Positions 25,176-33,866 of a DNA stretch of 64,000 nucleotides are shown here, piece by piece. The number at the start of each line of letters is the position of its first letter. The first letter of the stretch is position 1. The stretch is from Aromatoleum anaerobium (lineage in GTDB: Bacteria > Pseudomonadota > Gammaproteobacteria > Burkholderiales > Rhodocyclaceae): assembly GCF_012910705.2 (NCBI RefSeq), contig NZ_WTVG02000037.1:310001-374000 (forward strand). Reading direction: 5' to 3'. A model generated the notes under the pieces. It was not told where the DNA came from, searched no databases, and was given only the letters and a program-made list of their open reading frames with translations. A program made the position numbers and the translations under genes.

Positions 25176-26593
25176 TGGGTGATTACGGCCGGGCAGCGTT
25201 CGAGCGCGTCGGCGACGTGTCGGAGCGCGTCGCGCAGCCGGCGCGCCCGTTGTTCGGGCGGTTTTTCGCCCGCCTGATTCCGCCGCCCCCGGCCGACGAC
25301 GGCCTCGACTGGGCGTGCGACGCCGACTGGGCACGCCTGCAGCAGGAGCCGCTGCGCGCCCGCATGCTGCTGCGCGTCGTCGCCGGCGTGATCGTGCTGC
25401 TGTTGCTGTGGGCGGGTTTTGCGCAGGTCGACGAAGTCACCCGCGGCGAAGCGAAAGTGGTCCCGTCGTCGCAGGTGCAGATCATCCAGACCGTGGACGG
25501 CGGCGTCGTCGAGCAGATGCCGGTGCGCGAGGGGCAGGTCGTCAACGCGGGCGAGTTGCTGCTGCGTATCGATCCGACCCGCTTCGTCTCGTCGCTGGCC
25601 GAAAACCGCTCGCAGTTCTTCGCGCTGCAGGCGAAGGCCGCGCGCCTCGAGGCGCTGACGAACGGCACCCCCTTCACGCTGCCCGACGAAGTGCTGCGCG
25701 AGGTCCCGGAAATCGCCGCCCACGAACGCCTGCTGCACGCATCCAGCGTCGCCGGCATGGAGGCGCAGCTGTCGATCGCCCGCCAGCAGCTGACCCAGCG
25801 CCAGCAGGAGCTCAATGAAGTGCGCGCGCGCCACGAACAGGCGAGCCGCGGTTTCCAGTTGGCGATGCAGGAACTCGGCGTCACCCGGCCGCTGGTCAAG
25901 TCCGGCGCGGTCTCGGAGGTCGATATCCTGCGCCTCGAACGCGACGTGTCACGCCTGCGCGGCGATCGCGACCAGTCGACCGCGCAGATCTCGCGCATCC
26001 AGTCGGCGATTGCCGAGGCGACGCGCAAGATCCAGGAAGTCGAGCTGAGCGTGCGTAACGAGATGCGCAGCGAGTTGTCCGACACGATGGCCAGGCTCGG
26101 CAGCCTGTCGGAAGGCAGCCGGGCGCTCGCCGACCGCGTCAAGCATGCCGAAGTGCGCTCGCCGGTGCGCGGCACCGTCAAGCGCCTGCTCGTCAATACC
26201 GTCGGCGGCGTCGTCCAGCCGGGGCGGGAGGTCGTCGAGATTGTCCCGCTCGACGACGCGCTGATCCTCGAAGCGCAGGTCAAGCCGAAGGACATCGCTT
26301 TCCTGCGCCCGGGGCAGGCGGCGCTCGTCAAATTCACCGCCTATGACTTCGCCATTTACGGCGGGCTCGATGCGACAGTGGAGCACATCGGCGCGGACAC
26401 CGTCATTGATGACAAAGGCAACGCGTTTTATACCGTCAGGGTGCGCACGCAAAAATCCAGCCTGGGCGAAAATCTTCCGATCATTCCCGGCATGGTCGCA
26501 GAAATCGACATCCTCACCGGCAAGAAAACCATCCTCTCCTACCTGCTGAAGCCCGTCCTGCGGGCCAAGGCCAACGCACTGTCCGAACGATGA
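25175..26593 (+). CDS. lapC: type I secretion membrane fusion protein (LapC/HlyD-like)
   Basis: 472 residues from the ATG at 25175, which overlaps the lapB stop (TGATG). One membrane helix (LRVVAGVIVLLLLWAGFAQVD, about 65-85) is followed by a lipoyl half (IIQTVDGGVVEQMPVREGQVV), a long coiled coil (about 170-330) and the return half (RSPVRGTVKRLLVNTVGGVV, IIPGMVAEIDILTGKKTILSY-type C-terminus). This is the HlyD type I family signature. It bridges LapB and the outer-membrane LapE channel at 34.8 kb. The frame open from 25019 lies inside lapB and was not used. Confidence 0.93.
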   Translation: MGDYGRAAFERVGDVSERVAQPARPLFGRFFARLIPPPPADDGLDWACDADWARLQQEPLRARMLLRVVAGVIVLLLLWAGFAQVDEVTRGEAKVVPSSQVQIIQTVDGGVVEQMPVREGQVVNAGELLLRIDPTRFVSSLAENRSQFFALQAKAARLEALTNGTPFTLPDEVLREVPEIAAHERLLHASSVAGMEAQLSIARQQLTQRQQELNEVRARHEQASRGFQLAMQELGVTRPLVKSGAVSEVDILRLERDVSRLRGDRDQSTAQISRIQSAIAEATRKIQEVELSVRNEMRSELSDTMARLGSLSEGSRALADRVKHAEVRSPVRGTVKRLLVNTVGGVVQPGREVVEIVPLDDALILEAQVKPKDIAFLRPGQAALVKFTAYDFAIYGGLDATVEHIGADTVIDDKGNAFYTVRVRTQKSSLGENLPIIPGMVAEIDILTGKKTILSYLLKPVLRAKANALSER

Positions 26594-27213
26594 ACCGAAA
26601 CCTCTTCGCCTGCTCTGCAGCGGTGGCTCCGTCGGAACGCTGGCTCGAAGCGTTTCCGGACGGCATGCGTGCCGATGCGGGCGACGTCCTCTCGACGGCG
26701 CGCCCTTTGGACGTCATCTGGGTCGCCACTGCCCATGCCGACTGGCCGGCGCTGGTCGCCCGGTTCCACTGCACCCTGCCACAGTCGCCGCTCGTCGTCG
26801 TCACGATGGTGCCGGAAGCCGACGAGGCGATCGTCGCGCTCGAGCATGGCGCGCGCGGCTATTGCCACGCGCTGGCGGTGCCCGGCTTGCTGCGCGAGGT
26901 CGAGCTCGTCGCTCGGCATGGTGGCCTGTGGGTCGGCGCGGAATTGATGGCGCGGCTCGTCGATGCCGCCGCACGGGCGCTCGCCGCCCCCGGCAGGGCT
27001 CCGCTGCCGGCCAATCTCTCGGCCCGCGAAAGTGAAGTCGCGCGCGAGACGGCGGCGGGGTTGAGCAACAAGGAGATCGCTTCGAAGCTCGGTATCACCG
27101 AACGGACGGTGAAGGCGCACCTGGGCGCAATCTTCGACAAGCTCGGCGTGCGCGACCGGCTCCAGCTGGTCCTCCGGCTGTCGGCGCACAGCAGCGCGGT
27201 GATCGCGGACTGA
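26590..27213 (+). CDS. LuxR/NarL-type regulator with a receiver lacking the phosphoacceptor
   Basis: 207 residues; the ATG overlaps the lapC stop (ATGA). The N-terminal half has the receiver layout (ADAGDVLSTARPLDVIWVAT, SPLVVVTMVPEADEAIVALEHGARGYCHAL) but the beta-3 Asp expected after the DVI segment is missing (DVIWVAT). The C-terminal half is a clear LuxR helix-turn-helix: LSARESEVARETAAGLSNKEIASKLGITERTVKAHLGAIFDKLGV. It is likely phosphorylation-independent and could control the adhesin operon. Its target is unknown. Confidence 0.85.
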   Translation: MNRNLFACSAAVAPSERWLEAFPDGMRADAGDVLSTARPLDVIWVATAHADWPALVARFHCTLPQSPLVVVTMVPEADEAIVALEHGARGYCHALAVPGLLREVELVARHGGLWVGAELMARLVDAAARALAAPGRAPLPANLSARESEVARETAAGLSNKEIASKLGITERTVKAHLGAIFDKLGVRDRLQLVLRLSAHSSAVIAD

Positions 27214-27216
27214 ACG

Positions 27217-27561
27217 ATGATTTTCATCAAGCGCAATGCCAGGGGAGAAGTGATTGCCGTCAGCCGCGAACCGGTCGCCTGCGACAACCTCGAAGCAGGC
27301 GGCTGGGAGGTCGCCAACAGTGACGAACCCGAGGTCGTCGCCTTCTGCTGCCTGATCACCGAATCCGCCAACCCGCTGAGCCCTTCCGACCTCGGGCTGG
27401 TGCGCGTGCTCGAAGACCTGATCGACCTGCTGATCGACCGCGCCGTGATCCGCTTCACCGACCTGCCGCCCGCTGCGCAGGCGAAGCTGATGGAGCGGCG
27501 CGGCACCCGCGAGGCGATGCATCGGCTCGGGTCGTTCGACGACACCGGTGACGTGCTGTAA
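27217..27561 (+). CDS. small conserved protein of lap-type operons
   Basis: 114 residues, 3 bases after the regulator stop. It opens MIFIKRNARGEVIAVSREP and contains LVRVLEDLIDLLIDRAVIRF and FTDLPPAAQAKLMERRGTR. From memory, similar proteins of about 110 residues are often labelled tryptophan synthase subunit beta-like near type I secretion genes; nothing here resembles an active TrpB. There is no signal peptide or membrane helix, so it is cytoplasmic. The function is unknown. Confidence 0.6.
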   Translation: MIFIKRNARGEVIAVSREPVACDNLEAGGWEVANSDEPEVVAFCCLITESANPLSPSDLGLVRVLEDLIDLLIDRAVIRFTDLPPAAQAKLMERRGTREAMHRLGSFDDTGDVL

Positions 27562-27771
27562 CAGGTTTTTTCGCAGGCGGTTTCCCGGCGATTGACGTCG
27601 TCATCGGAACGATGCCTGCGTAATTGCGGCGGGCCGTGAAATTTCTCACGCCACTTGTCCTCCGGTGCAATAGGTTCGGCGCGAGGGGTGGCGTACGGTA
27701 TCCGTCGACAGCAGACGTTGTGCCGCCGGCCGGTGCCGGCGACGCCTCTCGATCATTCAGGAGCAGCAATC

Positions 27772-30573
27772 ATGGCCGGCCCCATCGCAACCGTCATTAC
27801 AGTCACCGGTAACGCATATGCACGTGATGCCGAAGGCAGGGTTCGATCTCTCAGGCAGGGGGACGTGCTGACGGAAGGTGAAACGGTCGTTACCGCCGGG
27901 GGCGCCCGAGTCGCAATCATCCTCCCCGATGGCGACCTGTTCACCATGGCCGAAAATCAGTCCGTCAAGCTCGCCGCCGACATCACCGAAGCATCCCGCC
28001 CGGACGCCCAGGATGCCCGGATCGCCGGCGACACCGTCAACCTGATCATCGATGCGATCAATGAAGGCGCAAAGCTCGATGACGTACTCGAGGCCCCCGC
28101 GGCCGGCCTCGCCGGGGGCGGCGGCGGCGAAGGCAACAACTTCGTGCGCCTGCTGCGAATTATCGAAGAGGTGAACCCGGTCCAGTTCGACTTCAGCCTC
28201 TTCGCCGAGGACGAGTTGCTGCCGGTGCCGACGGGCAACGCACTTGTCGTCGACGAGACGGCGACGGTCACGCCGACGCTGACCGAAACGCTGACCGTTA
28301 CCAGCACGGTGACGGGCGTCATCACCGACACCGTGGAAGGAGTGGTGACCGACACGGCAACGAGCGTCGTCACTGCGACGGAGCGCGGAATCGTGACGGC
28401 CACTGTCGGCGGCGGTCAGACGATCACGGTCACCGGCATCACGGAAACCGTGACGTCCGGCACGCAAACGGTGACCGGAACGGCATTGACCGAAACGGTG
28501 ACGACCGGCACGGCGACGGTGACCGTGACGGCAACCCAAGCCGTGACCGAGACGGTGACAACCGGCACGCAGACGATCGAGCTGACGGCGACTGAAGCTG
28601 CGACCGAAACGGTCACGACCGGCACGCAGACGATCGAGCTGACGGCAACCGAAGCCGCGACCGAGACGGTCACGACCGGCACTCAGACGATCGAGCTGAC
28701 GGCGACCGAAGCCGCGACCGAGACGGTCACGACCGGCACGCAGACGATCGAGCTGACGGCAACCGAAGCCGCGACCGAAACGGTCACGACGGGCACGCAG
28801 ACGATCGAGCTGACGGCAACCGAAGCGGCGACCGAAACGGTGACGACGGGCACGCAGACGATCGAGCTGACGGCAACCGAAGCCGCGACCGAGACGGTCA
28901 CGACGGGCACGCGGACGATCGAGCTGACGGCAACCGAAGCCGTGACCGAAACGGTGACGACGGGCACTCAGACGGTCGAGCTGACGGCAACCGAAGCCGT
29001 GACCGAAACCGTGACGACGGGCACGCAGACGGTGGACGTGACGGCGACCGAAGCGGCAACCGAGACGGTGACTGTCGGGACCGACACGGTCACGAACACC
29101 TACGTCACCGAAACGATCACGACGACCACTTCGTTCGATACGTCCGATCTGGCAATCACTGCGGCTGGCCCGAATGGAGAATATTCCGTCACTGATGCGC
29201 CGCTGACGGTCATATTTTCGACCACGGCTGGACATCTGGTGAACGCGAACAATGGCTATATCGCGATCGATAACCTGAACATCAATCCGGACGAGACGCT
29301 CTTCATTCGTTTCCAAGCCGAAGGCCTGCCCGTGTCCGTCAATGACGTAACGCTCGAAATCTTTGTTCCGGGCGGTTCTGCAAACTTCGACTGGTCGGCC
29401 TCGGACGGCAGTAGCGGCACGATTTCGACGGCAGGCGGGGAAGTGCTCATTCCTGGCGATTACACCGCCTTGACCATTACCGGCGTAAGCGGGGCGTTCA
29501 GACTCGGTCCCATTGTCGGGATTGCAACGGACGTGCAGGTGACTGAAACGGTCATCGCAACGGAGACCGAAACGGTCACCCTCACCGCTACCGGAACTGT
29601 CAGCGAGACGGTGACGACGGGGACCCAGACGGTCGCGGTGACGGCGACCGAAGCGGCGACGGAGACGGTGACGACGGGCACGCAGACGGTCGAGCTGACG
29701 GCAACCGAAGCGGCGACCGAGACGGTGACGGCGGGGACGCAGACGGTCGAGGTGACGGCAACGCAAGCCGTGACCGAGACGGTGACGCCAGGCACGCAGA
29801 CGATCGAGGTGACGGCGACCGAAACCACGACCGAGACGGTGACGACGGGCACGCAGACGGTCGAGCTGACGGCGACCGAAGCCGAGACCGAGACAGTCAC
29901 GACGGGCACGCAGACGGTCGAGCTGACGGCGACCGAAGCCGAGACCGAGACAGTGACGACAGGCACGCAGACGGTGGAGGTGACGGCAACCGAAGCGGCG
30001 ACCGAGACGGTGACCACGGGCACTCAGACGGTCGAGGTGACGGCGACCGAAGTGGTGACCGAAACCGTGACGACGGGCACGCAGACGGTGGACGTGACGG
30101 CGACCGAAGCCGTGACCGACACCGTAACCGTCGGCACTCAGACGGTCGAAGAGTTCGGCACGGCCACGACCCCAACCGTGACTTCCGGCACCGAGACCGT
30201 AAGTTTCGTCACCGAAACCGTGGTCACGGCGACCGAAACGATCGCCGGCCCGACCGAGACAATCACGCTGACCGAATTCACCGACACCATCACCGTGAGC
30301 GAATTCACCGATACCGTGACCGTCGGTCACTTCACCGAGACCGTGACCGTCGGCCACTTCACCGAGACCGTCACCGAGACGGTAACGGCGGAGATCGGTC
30401 ATTCGGCGGGTCAGCCGCTCGCGGCGATCGATGTGATCAGTGACGACGATCCGCTGATCGAAGGCGCGGAGCAGGCGAGTGGTTCGGGCGCCCCCGGCGG
30501 CGACGCGTTCGAATCCTTCGATCAGGACGCGATCAGCCGGATGTTGAGGAACGACGTGCCTTCCGGCGAATGA
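27772..30573 (+). CDS. Thr-rich repeat surface adhesin with LapA-type retention module
   Basis: 933 residues from the ATG at 27772 (AGGAGC 8 bases upstream). Residues 1-107 match the LapA/BapA retention module (MAGPIATVITVTGNAYARDA, RQGDVLTEGETVVTAGGARV, DGDLFTMAENQSVKLAADI). A P-A-A-G motif at residues 109-112, followed by a Gly-rich linker, fits the LapG cleavage site. Two arrays of a 19-residue Thr-rich repeat follow (about 240-429 and 611-800), separated by a non-repeat domain of about 150 residues. The C-terminus (ISDDDPLIEGAEQAS...) has no RTX GGxGxD repeats and no calcium, VWA or Ig-like domain that I can see. At 933 residues it is far shorter than LapA (thousands). It is probably exported by the LapBCE system and held in the outer membrane by the retention module. 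Confidence 0.8.
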   Translation: MAGPIATVITVTGNAYARDAEGRVRSLRQGDVLTEGETVVTAGGARVAIILPDGDLFTMAENQSVKLAADITEASRPDAQDARIAGDTVNLIIDAINEGAKLDDVLEAPAAGLAGGGGGEGNNFVRLLRIIEEVNPVQFDFSLFAEDELLPVPTGNALVVDETATVTPTLTETLTVTSTVTGVITDTVEGVVTDTATSVVTATERGIVTATVGGGQTITVTGITETVTSGTQTVTGTALTETVTTGTATVTVTATQAVTETVTTGTQTIELTATEAATETVTTGTQTIELTATEAATETVTTGTQTIELTATEAATETVTTGTQTIELTATEAATETVTTGTQTIELTATEAATETVTTGTQTIELTATEAATETVTTGTRTIELTATEAVTETVTTGTQTVELTATEAVTETVTTGTQTVDVTATEAATETVTVGTDTVTNTYVTETITTTTSFDTSDLAITAAGPNGEYSVTDAPLTVIFSTTAGHLVNANNGYIAIDNLNINPDETLFIRFQAEGLPVSVNDVTLEIFVPGGSANFDWSASDGSSGTISTAGGEVLIPGDYTALTITGVSGAFRLGPIVGIATDVQVTETVIATETETVTLTATGTVSETVTTGTQTVAVTATEAATETVTTGTQTVELTATEAATETVTAGTQTVEVTATQAVTETVTPGTQTIEVTATETTTETVTTGTQTVELTATEAETETVTTGTQTVELTATEAETETVTTGTQTVEVTATEAATETVTTGTQTVEVTATEVVTETVTTGTQTVDVTATEAVTDTVTVGTQTVEEFGTATTPTVTSGTETVSFVTETVVTATETIAGPTETITLTEFTDTITVSEFTDTVTVGHFTETVTVGHFTETVTETVTAEIGHSAGQPLAAIDVISDDDPLIEGAEQASGSGAPGGDAFESFDQDAISRMLRNDVPSGE
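28489..29058 (+). repeat. 57-bp tandem repeat array A in the adhesin
   Basis: Ten consecutive 57-bp units (28489, then 28546 and every 57 bases to 29002). Each encodes a TETVTTGTQTIELTATEAA-type unit. The six units from 28546 encode identical protein and are nearly identical in DNA, which points to recent expansion. The units at 28489, 28888, 28945 and 29002 are more diverged. Confidence 0.95.
29602..30171 (+). repeat. 57-bp tandem repeat array B in the adhesin
   Basis: Nine full 57-bp units from 29602 to 30114 and a divergent tenth to 30171. They encode the same 19-residue motif with more variation (TVAV, TVEL, TVEV and TIEV cores). Shorter degenerate Thr repeats continue to about 30390 (TEFTDTITVSEFTDTVTVGH). 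Confidence 0.93.
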
Positions 30574-30646
30574 CGCGTCAATGACGTGACGCCGGTGGCG
30601 GGCCCGCGGGTCCGCCATTTTCTCGAATGGATCAAGAAAGCTCGCG

Positions 30647-31870
30647 ATGCGCATACTTTTCATACACGAAGGACTGGGGCAGTTTCAGACCTTGCACGAG
30701 CACCTGAATGCCGAGAGCCTCGCGCACTCGTGGTTTCTGTGCTCGACCTCGGTTTATCAGGCGAACAAGGACAGGATTGCGAACCTCGTGCCGTTCCAGG
30801 TGCCGGCCGAGAACGCTAATACCTATTTCTATACGAAGAATCTCGAAGCCCGCATCCAGCGCTCGTTCCTGATCAAGAAGTCGATCTCCGAACTGCTTGC
30901 GCGTACCGGCATCGATGTCATCGTTGCACACGGGTCCGGCGGCTTTCCGCTGCAATTGTTCGGCGAATTCGATATTCCGATCATCACCTATATCGAATTC
31001 CCGTCGTTCACGCACCACGGCTACGACGCGAAGTACCCGCAGCCCGACTACGCCTCCTATCGCGACAAAGTGTTCGAAATGACCAGCTATCACCAGGTGC
31101 TGAAGAGCGAACTCGTGATCGTGCCGAGCGTCTATGCAAAAGGAATGTTTCCCGCGTGCCTGCACGACAAGGTGATCGCGCAGATGGAGGGCTTCGACAT
31201 CACCCGCCGGCCGGCCACCTTCGCCCGGAAGGACGGCGTTTTCCACGTCGGCTTCGCTGCGCGCGACCTGTCATCGGCGAAGGGGTTCGAGCAGTTCATC
31301 CTGATCGCGAAGGAAATCCTGAAAAAAAGGCAGAACGTCCGCTTCGTCTTCTGCGGGGCGCCGAAAGTGCTCTACAGTTACGAAGATGCGTTCCTGCAAA
31401 GCCGCTTCGAAAAGGAAAACCGGCCCGAATCGTTCATGAAGTACGTGCTGGAGCGCGAAGGAATCACGCTCGGCGAGGATTCGGCTTTCCAGCATGTGGA
31501 TTTCGCGTCGTACGACGAGTTCGCCGGCTATGTGGAAGCGATGGATCTCTTCCTGTACCCGTTGCAGTTCGGCTCCGCAAACTGGGGGCTCTTCGAGCTG
31601 CTGTTCCGCGCGAAGGTGGTCATCGGCAGCGATCGCTGTTTCGTTCCCGAAGTCATCAGGCATCGCTACAACGGCCTGCTGTGCAAGTACGACGACATAC
31701 AGACGTGGGTGCAGTATGCGACGGAGGTGATCGACACGCCGGCGGATTTCCGTCATCTCGGCGAAAACGCGCTGCATGATGCACGCGAACGATTCGACAT
31801 CCGCAACGTGGCTGCCAGTTATCTGCGCATCTTCGACATGGCGATCGGCCGGCGCAAGTTGAACGGCTGA
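30647..31870 (+). CDS. GT4-type glycosyltransferase
   Basis: 407 residues. It starts MRILFIHEGLGQFQTLHEHL and has a two-Rossmann GT-B layout: IDVIVAHGSGGFPLQLFGEF in the N-domain; VFHVGFAARDLSSAKGFEQF, NVRFVFCGAPK, DLFLYPLQFGSANWGLFELL and FVPEVIRHRYNGLLCKYDD in the C-domain. The latter contains the GT4 pattern of an acidic residue, small loop and donor-binding Glu (here shifted to LFELL). No signal peptide is present, so it acts in the cytoplasm. It lies 73 bases after the Thr-rich adhesin and reads the same way. Glycosylation of the adhesin before export is an inference from this pairing; polysaccharide synthesis is the alternative. Confidence 0.8.
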   Translation: MRILFIHEGLGQFQTLHEHLNAESLAHSWFLCSTSVYQANKDRIANLVPFQVPAENANTYFYTKNLEARIQRSFLIKKSISELLARTGIDVIVAHGSGGFPLQLFGEFDIPIITYIEFPSFTHHGYDAKYPQPDYASYRDKVFEMTSYHQVLKSELVIVPSVYAKGMFPACLHDKVIAQMEGFDITRRPATFARKDGVFHVGFAARDLSSAKGFEQFILIAKEILKKRQNVRFVFCGAPKVLYSYEDAFLQSRFEKENRPESFMKYVLEREGITLGEDSAFQHVDFASYDEFAGYVEAMDLFLYPLQFGSANWGLFELLFRAKVVIGSDRCFVPEVIRHRYNGLLCKYDDIQTWVQYATEVIDTPADFRHLGENALHDARERFDIRNVAASYLRIFDMAIGRRKLNG

Positions 31871-33823
31871 TTACGGCCACGCGGCATCGGGAGCGTGGCT
31901 GGGCTGGAGGCGCTGCGGCGCCTTGATCGCTGGCCCGGTCATACCGTCGACGCCGAAGGCCGGCAGGGCGCGTTTCTCCGCTTCGGTGCCGACCCCTTCG
32001 GCAATGGTCAGCAGGCCGATCGAATGGGCGATCGTGCACAGGCTGCGCAGAAAGCCCTGGCTGCTGGCGTCGCCGTCGATGCCGCGAATGATCGCCGCGT
32101 CGATCTTGATGTAGTCGAGGCCGAGCTCGTGCAGGTCGTTCAAGCGGGCGAAGCGCGGACCGGCATGTTCGATGCCGAGTTTGCAGCCGAACGGTCGCAG
32201 CGCGAGGCAGAACGCGCGGAACTCAGGCTGGTGGCGCAGCGCGCCGTATTCCGGCACCTCGATCCAAAGTCGTTGTGCGGCTGCCGGATTGCCCTGCAGC
32301 AGGCTGAACAGTTCGCTGCGGAAGCTCGCGTCGGCGAGCGATTCGGCGGAAATGTTGATTCCCAGCGGTGTTGCGCTGGTGGCGATTTCGCGCACGGCGG
32401 CGCGCGCGACGGCGGCATCGAAGCGGGCCGCCAGGCCGAGGCGCGCGGCCCACGGCATGAAATAGCCCGCCGCCCGCCAGGTGCCGTCGAGCATCAGGCG
32501 CATCGGCGCTTCGTCGTGAAGCAGCGTGCCGTCAGCGCCGAACACCGGGAACCGTGCGAGGCGAATGTCGTTGCGGTCGAGCGCCTCGGTGAGTGCGGTG
32601 CGCCATGCCTGAAGATCGGGAAAAGGCATCGCGGTGATGCTCTCCTTGGCGATTTCCATGGCGCGTTCCCCTGCGCGTTCAGCCACGGCCAGGGCGCCGT
32701 CCACACGGGCCAACAACGACGAACGCGACTCCCCTGCCGCAAATGCGCCGGCAGCCAGCGGCAGGCGGATGCCGCGCCCTTCCGCAGTGACGTTGAGCGC
32801 CGTGTCCAGGCGCTGCGCAAGCTCGCCGGCGATCGCTGCGGGATCCGGGCAGCCGGGCGCGAGCAGCGCGAAATCGCTGCCGCCGATGCGGCCCGTTTCC
32901 CAGTCGGCGTGGGGCGCGGCGAAGGCGGCATACTGACCGGCGATCTCGCGCAGCAGGCGGTTTGTCGTATCGCGTCCGAGACGCTGGTTCAGCGCCGCAA
33001 GGTCGCCGAGGCGCGCGATCAGCAAGGTGCCGGCGGAACGCGCGTCGTCGCGTGCGAGCACGGAGTCGAGGCGGTTCATGAACTGGCCGCGGTTGAGGAG
33101 TCCCGTGATGTCGTCATGCTGCGTCTGACGGCGCAACTGCTCGAGCCGCCGTGATTCGTCGGCGAGCATCGTGCGCACCCGCTCGCTCAGCGTGTTCATC
33201 GCACGCACCAGGCGGCGAAACTCCATCGTGCCCGGCTCGGGCGTCGTGACGAAGCGCCGCTCGCCGATCGCCTCCGCCTGCTCGACGACCCGCCCGAGCG
33301 GCCGCGTGATGTGCTTGATGAGCAGCGTGCCGATAAGGCCGGTCAGCGCGCCGCCGAGGCCGAACCACAGCAGCAGTTGCTTCGTGCCGACCCACAGCGC
33401 TTCGTACGCATAACGCTTGTGGCTCTCGAGCGTGAGCGTGCCGAACTGGTGCCAGCCGTCCTGCACTTGGGCGATGCCAGGCCGCGCCTCGATCGGAATC
33501 AGCCGCGTGAACCAGTCAGGCGTGCCGTTATGGGGGTCGGCGTACTCGCGTTCGACAACGACGTCGCCGGACGGGCCGGTGAGGCGGATCAGGCGGTAGT
33601 GGCCGGCGTCGAACTGGGCGGCGACCTGCAATTCGACGGTCACCGGATCTTTCGGCAGTTGCGACAGCGACAGCGCCAGCGATGTGGCGTTGTCGAGATT
33701 CTTCACCTGCAGCTGCTGCTCGAGATAATGCCGCGCCGAGAGCGTGCTGACGACCAGGCTGCCGCCGAGCGACAGGGACATCACGATCGCGATCGCGATC
33801 CACAGTTGCTTGATCAGGGACAT
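31871..33823 (-). CDS. lapD: LapD-like c-di-GMP receptor
   Basis: 650 residues from MSLIKQLWIAIAIVMSLSLGG. Helix 1 (7-27), a LapD/MoxY-type periplasmic domain (about 28-150) ending in the conserved hairpin DGWHQFGTLTLESHKRYAYEALW, helix 2, HAMP (IKHITRPLGRVVEQAEAIGE), GGDEF (about 240-385) and EAL (about 405-640). The GGDEF loop is IGGSDF and the EAL motif is replaced (DEAPMRL), so both are catalytically dead, as in LapD. When c-di-GMP binds the EAL domain, LapD holds the LapG protease in the periplasm and protects the adhesin. The longer frame to 33976 reaches into lapG and was not used. Its stop is 1 base after the convergent glycosyltransferase stop. Confidence 0.92.
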   Translation of the reverse strand: MSLIKQLWIAIAIVMSLSLGGSLVVSTLSARHYLEQQLQVKNLDNATSLALSLSQLPKDPVTVELQVAAQFDAGHYRLIRLTGPSGDVVVEREYADPHNGTPDWFTRLIPIEARPGIAQVQDGWHQFGTLTLESHKRYAYEALWVGTKQLLLWFGLGGALTGLIGTLLIKHITRPLGRVVEQAEAIGERRFVTTPEPGTMEFRRLVRAMNTLSERVRTMLADESRRLEQLRRQTQHDDITGLLNRGQFMNRLDSVLARDDARSAGTLLIARLGDLAALNQRLGRDTTNRLLREIAGQYAAFAAPHADWETGRIGGSDFALLAPGCPDPAAIAGELAQRLDTALNVTAEGRGIRLPLAAGAFAAGESRSSLLARVDGALAVAERAGERAMEIAKESITAMPFPDLQAWRTALTEALDRNDIRLARFPVFGADGTLLHDEAPMRLMLDGTWRAAGYFMPWAARLGLAARFDAAVARAAVREIATSATPLGINISAESLADASFRSELFSLLQGNPAAAQRLWIEVPEYGALRHQPEFRAFCLALRPFGCKLGIEHAGPRFARLNDLHELGLDYIKIDAAIIRGIDGDASSQGFLRSLCTIAHSIGLLTIAEGVGTEAEKRALPAFGVDGMTGPAIKAPQRLQPSHAPDAAWP

Positions 33824-33866
33824 GAGTGAAAATCTCCGGGACGGGTCGGACTCGGACGGTGGGCTG

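Noticed and set aside
28489-30171. Regular direct repeats resembling a CRISPR array
   Set aside because: Units are 57 bp, head-to-tail without spacers, in frame and coding; no cas genes are present.
27757-30663. A 968-residue antisense frame across the adhesin, plus several Val/Ser-rich antisense frames of 90-190 residues
   Set aside because: They stay open only because the 57-bp repeat lacks stops in those frames; their sequence is low-complexity and has no start context or domain.
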